The notes under the pieces: model-generated | Database searches by the model: none | What the model saw: the letters and a program-made list of their open reading frames with translations, nothing else | Told to the model about the DNA's origin: nothing | Program-made: the position numbers and the translations under genes | Source: JACQNR01 sp049515175 | GTDB lineage: Bacteria; Acidobacteriota; Terriglobia; UBA7540 | Direction of reading: 5' to 3' | Assembly: GCA_049515175.1 (NCBI GenBank) | Contig: JBEKUI010000211.1 | Location: forward strand, 1-8,194 | DNA length: 8,194 nt | Part shown: one piece after another, positions 1-5,900 of the stretch | Position numbering within the stretch: the first letter of the stretch is position 1 | How the letters are laid out: every line of letters starts with the position of its first letter

Positions 1-13
1 GGCGCGCGCGAGC

Positions 14-253
14 ATGAGCATCCGAACCTCATTTGCGGTGAAGAACGATCTCGCGGAACTCGGCGACGTCCTCGACGGGGTTGCGGTACGGTGCCAGAGG
101 AATTCGCTCTCCGGGGAATTCGCCTACGAACTGAAACTTATCGTCGATGAAGTTGTCAGTAACGTCATCCGCCACGGCTATGGGGACGGGAGGGAGCATT
201 TTCTCAAGTTCGACCTGGAGCTTGCGGGGGGAGACTTGGTTATGCAGGTTGTC
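14..253 (+). pseudogene. RsbW-like anti-sigma kinase, 3' truncated
   Basis: The first 80 residues look like the N-terminal half of an RsbW/SpoIIAB-type serine kinase (HATPase_c_2, GHKL fold), which in known systems binds a sigma factor and phosphorylates a STAS-domain antagonist. The N box is visible: E46, N50 and H54 in the segment DEVVSNVIRHGYG. After residue 80 (the VV of MQVV) the expected D-x-G-x-P-F G1 box and the GGLG G2 box are missing. The open frame runs on to 724 as arginine-rich sequence that is antisense to the neighbouring ATPase, so it should not be read as protein. The family is usually about 130-150 residues, so roughly half is present. The ATG at 14 overlaps a TGA at 15-17 that could end an upstream gene (last codons R-A-R-A), as in an operon with ATGA coupling. 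The fragment is probably non-functional. The family call is fairly secure; the cause of the break is not. Confidence 0.72.
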
Positions 254-257
254 CACT

Positions 258-380
258 ACGGTTCTGAACGCGCGCGTTCCACTCGGCGTCGGACTCCTGG
301 GCGCGGTGGCGGAACGCGGAGAACCTCGCCTGGTCGCGGACGCCGGCGCGCATCGGCGGTGTCTCATTCAAGCGCTCTGA
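258..380 (+). pseudogene. GAF-domain-like fragment
   Basis: In a different frame from the RsbW-like fragment, bases 258-359 encode a peptide containing VPLGVGLLGAVAERGEPRLV followed by ADAGAHRR. This closely resembles the middle of GAF sensor domains, where a P-L-G-x-G-L-x-G-x-V-A motif precedes a G-x-P-x-x-V-x-D strand and an A-x-x-R turn. GAF domains bind small ligands and often sit in sigma-factor phosphatases, histidine kinases and sigma-54 regulators. There is no start codon of its own, and the similarity ends at about 359, just before the 3' end of the minus-strand ATPase. The in-frame TGA at 378 lies inside that ATPase gene. This looks like an internal piece of a larger sensor gene left between two breakpoints. 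The call rests on motif resemblance over about 34 residues and is tentative. Confidence 0.42.
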
Positions 381-2014
381 TTGCCGTTCTCGACCTGTCC
401 TGCATGCTTCTCAATCTCAAAAGGAAGGCGAAGCAGCTTGTCTTTGAGCAGTTTGATTGTGTCAGGATCAATGCGAGACGCTTTGGAGCGGGCTTGCGAC
501 TCGGCGATGCCATCATAGGTGCAATGCCGTATGTAGTTCAGCACGCCTTCGCTGCCTTTGAGTTGCGCCCAGTGAGGGTGCGCTTGGTTAATGATGACGA
601 TCACTTCTTCGGCTTTGGTTGCATCTACTGTCACATAGGGATCATTTGGGGACATGTCGGTGACGACGAACAACCTTACGGTGAGGGGTCCTATCTTTAC
701 CGTGAACGTCTCCGGTCTCGTTGACACAACCGACTCTACGATCTGCTGGACAGACTGGGCGACAGCTTCTTGGGGAGGGACTTGCTCAATCTCGATCAGA
801 TCGACAATCTCTGGGGAACTCAGCTCGCGCTTGAATTCATCAATCGCGGCTGCGGTCTCAATTTCCGATGGTCGTCGGCTGTCATCTTTGTATTTGCGGT
901 ACTCCAAAGCCACATCCCGGTAGTTGCCGCAGTGTTCCTTTAGTCCGTTCTCGACTTGGTCCTCTTGCTCTCCAAGCCAGAGGATGCCATCCTTCGTGTG
1001 ACTTACCTCAAACTCATTGAGATGAATCTCACCTATGAGCCGTTGGTTTACTAAGTCGTTAGACCCTTGCCACTGACCGTACAAAGTTTCCGGTCGCCAT
1101 GAGTCAGGCCATCCTTTCACAACTCGCCCGCAATGGATGATAGAGAAGCCGGCGGTCTCTCGACTTCCGCGAGCAAGAATTCCCACCCACCCAGAAACGG
1201 CTTTGCCGTCCACCGTGAACGCGAAGTCCTTCCTGTAAGGCTTCCCGACCTTATCTGGCAGGAACTGGTCAGCCGCATCCTCCCATGTCAGCGGAGTTCC
1301 ATCCCACAACAGCGAAAGAAGTTTCTTACGAAAGTCCTCGCGGTACATTGATTGGAGGAACAGCTTGATCTTGCCGAGCGTTCTTCCATGAAAGGCTCGA
1401 TTATGCTTACGTATTTCTACAATGGTGAAGTGGTCGTTGAGGCCCTTGCCCAGAATCTCTGAGTATTGAAGATCCGCTTCACCGCGCGCAATCTTTTCAA
1501 CCTCAACTACGACGCTGTGCCCAATGGGTTCGCCAAGTTTCTTGGTTTTGACCTCCCATTCGTTGCCAAGCCAGCAGGCCGCCGTCTTTAACCCCATGCC
1601 GTACTTATACCGACCTTTCGTGTTCTGAGGGGGCATGGCAACGTGGAGCGCCCACTCCAGCTCGTCGTAAGACATACCCATAGCGTTGTCGACGACCCGC
1701 AGAATCTGCTGGTCACGGTCATAGGCAATCGAGACTTCGAGCCCTCTGCCCTCGACTGCGAAGGCCGCTCTGAGCTTTTGCTCGTTGTCAAAGTATGACT
1801 GAGTGGAATTGTCCTCAAACTCGGCAATCGCGTGCCAAGGCGTGCAGGCTGGCCGCGAAGGAATTGCGGTGGAGGAGAATCCCGCCTCGGGCGACGCTCC
1901 TATAGTGCGGGTGTAGAAGCTGCACCTGTGAGCAATGTCCAGCGGTCGTTGCGGAGTTCGATCAATCCCTTGTGCTTCAGATTCTGCTGCGCGGTTCTGA
2001 CCGCATGTTTCCAT
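368..2014 (-). CDS. GHKL/MORC-like ATPase, abnormal N-terminus
   Basis: This is a predicted soluble ATPase of the GHKL superfamily (Hsp90, gyrase B, MutL and MORC fold; HATPase_c_3 type), numbered from the ATG at 2014. The nucleotide pocket is clear: N box at about 62-70 (AIAEFEDNS, with E65, D68 and N69), G1 box D109-N-A-M-G113-M, and glycine-rich lid at 134-143 (GRYKYGMGLK). A middle domain follows, including SGWVGILARGS at 274-284 and HCGRVVKGWP at 294-303, then a helical linker and a C-terminal domain at about 435-510 with VIVIINQAHPHW and YDGIAESQA. Related prokaryotic MORC-like proteins occur with restriction or defence genes, so a role in DNA surveillance is inferred. Residues 1-57 look unnatural: they overlap the winged-helix gene by 115 nt in another frame, and no ATG, GTG or TTG lies nearer the conserved part, which begins at TPWHAIAEF. 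A GGAAAG sequence precedes the 2014 ATG, so that start is possible. An indel or a rebuilt N-terminus near 1845-1900 is equally likely. Family call strong; start weak. Confidence 0.84.
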   Translation of the reverse strand: METCGQNRAAESEAQGIDRTPQRPLDIAHRCSFYTRTIGASPEAGFSSTAIPSRPACTPWHAIAEFEDNSTQSYFDNEQKLRAAFAVEGRGLEVSIAYDRDQQILRVVDNAMGMSYDELEWALHVAMPPQNTKGRYKYGMGLKTAACWLGNEWEVKTKKLGEPIGHSVVVEVEKIARGEADLQYSEILGKGLNDHFTIVEIRKHNRAFHGRTLGKIKLFLQSMYREDFRKKLLSLLWDGTPLTWEDAADQFLPDKVGKPYRKDFAFTVDGKAVSGWVGILARGSRETAGFSIIHCGRVVKGWPDSWRPETLYGQWQGSNDLVNQRLIGEIHLNEFEVSHTKDGILWLGEQEDQVENGLKEHCGNYRDVALEYRKYKDDSRRPSEIETAAAIDEFKRELSSPEIVDLIEIEQVPPQEAVAQSVQQIVESVVSTRPETFTVKIGPLTVRLFVVTDMSPNDPYVTVDATKAEEVIVIINQAHPHWAQLKGSEGVLNYIRHCTYDGIAESQARSKASRIDPDTIKLLKDKLLRLPFEIEKHAGQVENGNQSA

Positions 2015-2169
2015 TTCTTTCCGAAGCTCTTGCCGTCGATCACACGGTCAACAGCGTTGTCACACAGATCGGGATGTATGGACTCGATCATTCCGTGAAT
2101 CTGTTCCGTCCTCAGCGCACCATGCCGTTGAAGCAAGTAAAGGATCGTCTTAGCAAACACTGTATGCAT
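1900..2169 (-). CDS. small winged-helix protein
   Basis: An 89-residue basic protein that looks like one winged-helix domain. Helices are predicted at about 3-16 (VFAKTILYLLQRHG), 20-30 and 51-66 (KKWKHAVRTAQQNLKHKG), and the chain closes with a hairpin wing (LIELRNDRWTLL, 69-80). The pattern of a tryptophan helix followed by a G-L-I-E strand and an R-W-x-L strand recalls the Mrr N-terminal type of winged helix found in restriction enzymes. That comparison is by motif only. It lies directly upstream of the GHKL ATPase on the same strand and probably shares its transcript. Its job could be DNA targeting or regulation for that ATPase. The ATG at 2169 is only a few bases past the end of the recognisable transposase sequence, and the nearest purine-rich stretch (GGAGG) is too far upstream to be a good ribosome site. 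The natural 5' end may therefore have been lost or altered. The open frame continues upstream to 2391 in low-complexity sequence that is not credible. Confidence 0.68.
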   Translation of the reverse strand: MHTVFAKTILYLLQRHGALRTEQIHGMIESIHPDLCDNAVDRVIDGKSFGKKWKHAVRTAQQNLKHKGLIELRNDRWTLLTGAASTPAL

Positions 2170-2327
2170 CGCGCCGCCGGCAAGCCTTCCTCCAGATACA
2201 ACTGAACTGCTTTGCGCCGGACCTCCAACGGATGGGAGTGAGGGTGCGAGTGAATCGACCGCCGCGCCGCCCCCCTCGGGGGGCGGGTCTTCTTCCTCTT
2301 CCCCGGAACCTCGCTTATACCTTCCAT
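2112..2327 (-). pseudogene. IS3-type transposase OrfA, N-terminal fragment
   Basis: The first 51 residues (2327 down to about 2175) look like the start of an IS3-family-type OrfA or related helix-turn-helix transposase subunit. A basic leader rich in K, R and P is followed by HPLEVRRKAVQLYLEEGLPA, the first helix of the transposase HTH (L-E-V-R-x-K-A-V-x-L). In the family this HTH recognises the element ends. The second and third HTH helices, the leucine zipper and the catalytic OrfB are all missing. After residue 51 the frame reads about 20 unrelated residues inside the winged-helix gene and stops at 2112. The start at 2327 is chosen over a GTG at 2351 because an AAAGGAG ribosome site lies 8 nt upstream of it. 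The piece is inactive on its own but may still supply transcription or translation signals to the genes behind it. Confidence 0.68.
2267..2286. repeat. GC-rich perfect hairpin in transposase fragment
   Basis: Nine bases CCGCCCCCC (2267-2275) and their exact reverse complement (2278-2286) are separated by only two bases. This makes a very stable GC stem inside codons 14-21 of the transposase fragment. There is no following T tract on either strand, so a simple intrinsic terminator is unlikely. The first 13 bases also occur at 7025-7037. Confidence 0.6.
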
Positions 2328-2335
2328 AGGGAACA

Positions 2336-2342
2336 CTCCTTT
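2336..2342 (-). promoter_or_regulatory. ribosome binding site of transposase fragment
   Basis: AAAGGAG on the minus strand lies 8 nt before the ATG at 2327. This decides the start in favour of 2327 rather than the in-frame GTG at 2351, whose codon lies upstream of the site. Confidence 0.6.
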
Positions 2343-2343
2343 C

Positions 2344-2360
2344 GGTTCCACCTGGGAACC
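2344..2360 (-). repeat. leader hairpin upstream of transposase start
   Basis: GGTTCC (2344-2349) and GGAACC (2355-2360) form a 6-bp stem with a 5-nt loop in the untranslated leader, immediately upstream of the ribosome site. Many insertion sequences carry leader hairpins that limit translation from outside transcripts. Whether this one does so is unknown. Confidence 0.4.
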
Positions 2361-2960
2361 CCTGCTTTGGAGTGTTACCCCTTTTCCTCAAAAACTCAGG
2401 CTCATAATCTGGTCGTTAGCACACCGGCGAAACTCAGGCCAAGCGACGTACTCTGCTGGGTACTGCCAAGATGACCAAAGAATCTACTGTCTGACTGGCT
2501 CGATGATTTTCGCTCAGCAATTAAGAACTCCTTTGAGCCAACCAACGCCCCCTGCTCCCCGGCGGGGGGCTTCAGCCTTCCCTGCCGCTCCTCGAACGCT
2601 CTCCCCATTGGATTGGCCCGCCGGCTTTGCCGCTTCGCGCGTGGGGAGCCTGCGGCCTCGGCGCCTTGCCCTCTCGCAAAATTGCTTTCTTCTCTCCCTG
2701 AGGGGGAGTAATCTTTCCGGCGCGCGGTTCTGTTCCTTGCTGGCGGGTCGGGAACAACCAGCTGGAAAATGGCCGTGGAATGTCGCGCTGAGCGCGGCGA
2801 ATTCTTGGGGCATGCGATGTTCCAGCAGTTCAGTCCCCTGGCGCAGTGAGGGCTTGCGCGCGTGAGTTCCCGCTCCGAGTGAGGCAGTTCGGCTCTGTTG
2901 CGATCCGCGCCGCTCTTTTCAACCGCGTTGCCGCAACTCAAGGCACAAATCATGATGGGT
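2361..2960. other. gene-free spacer with insertion-sequence edge and repeats
   Basis: No convincing gene is seen here on either strand. Long open frames exist because the sequence is GC-rich, but their translations are rich in R, P, A and G, lack known motifs and run antisense into the start of the GH106-like gene. The left part (2361 to about 2500) is probably the outer end of the transposase-bearing element. It contains AAACTCAGG twice (2392-2400 and 2431-2439). Further right are short palindromic units: CTCCC and GGGAG around 2694-2708, and CGCGCT/AGCGCG around 2784-2796. They look like intergenic repeat debris. No element end, target duplication, tRNA or clear promoter could be fixed by eye. 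A promoter for the GH106-like gene should lie in the last part. Confidence 0.5.
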
Positions 2961-2968
2961 AGAGGAGG
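2961..2968 (+). promoter_or_regulatory. ribosome binding site of GH106-like gene
   Basis: AGAGGAGG is a near-perfect Shine-Dalgarno sequence 6 nt upstream of the ATG at 2975. It fixes this start, which also gives a proper Tat signal peptide at the N-terminus. Confidence 0.85.
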
Positions 2969-2974
2969 ATTCAT

Positions 2975-5900
2975 ATGAAACGACGGACATTCATCCAGAG
3001 CTTCGCTGCGGGCGCGGTGACCTTGGTAGGTTTCAAGCCGCAGATCGATCTTCGCGCGGACACCGCAGGCGCGTTGGAAACGGCGTTCCGCCAACCGCCC
3101 GCAGGCGCCCACGCCAAAACGTGGTGGCATTGGATGAACGGCAACATCACCGCCGAGGGGATCACCCTCGACATCGAGGCCATGAAGCGCGCTGGCATCC
3201 GCGGTTTCCAGATTTTCCAGGTGGGCACAGGCATTCCCAAAGGTCCGGTGGACTACAGCAGCACCGAACACGCGCGACTGCTTCAGCACGCGGCCAAGGA
3301 GGCTGACCGGTTGGAAATGGAATTCGACATCATGAACGGCCCCGGCTGGTCTAACAGCGGCGGCCCCTGGATCACTCCCGAATACTCGATGAAGCAATTC
3401 ACCTGGAGCGAAATGTTGGTTCGAGGAGGGGGGCAGCGAGTCGTCGCCACACTGCCGCAACCGTACACCAAGCTGGGTTATTATCGCGATGCGTTGGTGC
3501 TGGCGTTCCCAGCGCTGGAAGGTGAAAGCCAGCCGTGGCAAGAAACGCTCCAGGGAGTCCGCACCAACACGGGTTCCATTGACACATCGGTTTTACTCGG
3601 CGTCGATCAGCGGGGTGGCGTCGAAATTCGCCCGCCCGCCCCGGACCAGCCGGCGTTCCTGCAACTTGAATTCTCTGAGCCCTTTGAGGCGCGCTCGCTG
3701 ACGTGTTACGGCAGTCTTTTGCCTGACGCGCCACCCCCTTCCCACGACCACGAGCAAACTCCCAATTGGCTGGAAGCTTCTGACGATGGCGTTCAGTTCC
3801 GGAAGATTTGTGACCTTGACTGGGGCGATAGCGGGCAGGAATCGGTGGAGTTTCCCGCTACGGCAAGTTTCCCGGCGGTGCGGGCGAAGTTCTACCGCAT
3901 CTTTTCCTGGCACGCGCTGAGCGTTAGAGACGTGCGGTTGAGCGGGGGGGCGCGGATCCCCCATTGGACGCGCAAGGCCAACTTCACGCGCACGACCGGG
4001 TTCGGCGCGGAAGCAGCAGAAGTGCCTACGGGCTCGATCATCGATCCTTCGAAAGTCATCGACATCACCCAGTACATGGGCGACGGCGGCCGATTGACCT
4101 GGGACGCGCCGGAGGGAACATGGACGGTTCTGCGCATCGGACAAACCACCACGGGCGTCCAGAACCATCCCGCTCCGGATGGCGGATTGGGACTCGAATG
4201 CGACAAGTATAGCCGCGAGGCCTACGATTTTCATTTCGACCATTTCTTTGGGGATTTGTTGGCGGCGCTGGGCCCGCTGGCGGCCCGGGGATTGGCGGGC
4301 GGACTCATTGACAGCTACGAAGTGGGGATGCAGAACTGGGCCAAGGAATTCCCGCAGGAGTTCGCCAAGCGTCGCGGCTACGATCTACGCAAGTACCTAC
4401 CCGCTATGACCGGCCGCGTGGTGGAAAGCAGCGACGTTTCCGATCGCTTCCTGTGGGACATTCGCCGCACCTGCGCCGACCTGATGGGCGACTACTACTT
4501 TGGCCGCTTCGCGGAGCGCTGCCGTCAGCACAAGATGAAAGCCTACGCCGAACCTTACAGCAGCGGGCCTTTCGAAGAACTGCAGTGCGGCGCGCGCCTC
4601 GACGTGCCGATGGGCGAGTTCTGGATGGGCCAAGGGAATAACAATTACAGCGTGAAGCTCGCCGGTTGCATCGGGCACCTGTTCGGGAAACCCGTCGTCG
4701 GTGCCGAATCCTTCACCGGGGACGAAACCTTCGCCAAGTGGCAGAATTACCCCTACCAGATGAAAGGGCAGGGCGATTTGATGTACACGCAGGGGCTGAA
4801 TCAGTACATCTTCCACCGCAACGCTATGCAACCCCACCCCACTGCCCTCCCCGGCATGACGATGGGGCCGTGGGGATGGGAATGCGATCGGACAAACACC
4901 CTTTACGGTGGGTTGGTCGGCTGGCTCGAGTATGCGTCCCGCAGCCAGAATATGTTGCGCCAGGGGACGCTTGTCGCTGACCTGGTCTATTACGTGGGCG
5001 TGGATGTCCCCGTGGATACGCCGGTCTATCTGGACCAGTTGAAGCCTACGCCTCCGGAGGGCTATTACTACGATGTCGCCAACGAGGAAGCAATCCTAAC
5101 CCGCATGAAAGGCCAAGACGGCTCGATCGTCCTTCCTGACGGCCTGAGCTACCGCGTGCTGGTTCTCCCCGAGGACAAACGCCTCAGTCTGGATGTGCTG
5201 CGCCATGTGCGCGACATGGTCAAGGAAGGCATCGCGCTGGTCGGTCCCAAACCGGAAGTCAATCCCGGGCTTACGGGATACCCCAACAGCGATTCGGAAT
5301 TGCGCCAGATCGCCGATGAGGTTTGGGGCGATCTCAACGGTACCACCGCCACCGAACGGAGTTACGGCAAGGGCCGCGTGTTTTGGGGACTGCCCCTGGC
5401 GACGGTTCTCGACAAGCTGAACATCAAACCCGATTGCGACATCACTTCGCGATCGGGCGACGCTCCCATTAACTTCATCCATCGCCGCGCGGGTGACGCC
5501 GAGGTGTACTTCGTGGCTAATCGTCGCCGGCGTTCGGAAGACGTAGTCTGCACGTTCCGGGTCAAAGGCAAGCAGCCGGAACTCTGGAACCCCGAGACCG
5601 GCGAGATCACGCCTCTCAACATCTACGACCAGGCCGATGCGGGAGTTCGCGTGCCGCTGCAACTCAACCCGGCTGAATCAGTGTTTGTGGTATTTCGTTC
5701 CCCCGCCCCGGCGCGGCATCTCCGGTCCATCACGAAGGACAGCAAGACAATCGCGGGAACTGATCCCTTCCCCGCGTTTCAAGCCGGGCGCCAACGTGAC
5801 GTGGCGAACGATTTCACCCTCAGTGTTTGGGTAAAGCCGGACATGGACCTATACCTGCCGCGAAAAGGCGATCACAGCCAGTCCGTGCCCATGAGAAGCA

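Noticed and set aside
340..360. Possible inverted repeat between the left junction (GCCGGCGCGCATCGG) and the right junction near 2166-2181
   Set aside because: The match is imperfect and entirely GC-rich; it is not good enough to call element ends or attachment sites.
254..724. C-terminal extension of the RsbW-like frame to 236 residues
   Set aside because: It is arginine-rich and then antisense to the ATPase, with none of the G1 or G2 motifs the family needs.
2170..2391. N-terminal extension of the winged-helix protein to 163 residues
   Set aside because: The added residues are low-complexity (runs of E, G and P) and lie over the transposase fragment, whose own frame is recognisable.
2402..3541. 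Minus-strand open frame of 379 codons across the spacer and the start of the GH106-like gene
   Set aside because: The translation is low-complexity, rich in R, P and A, has no recognisable motif, and overlaps the well-supported start of the hydrolase antisense.
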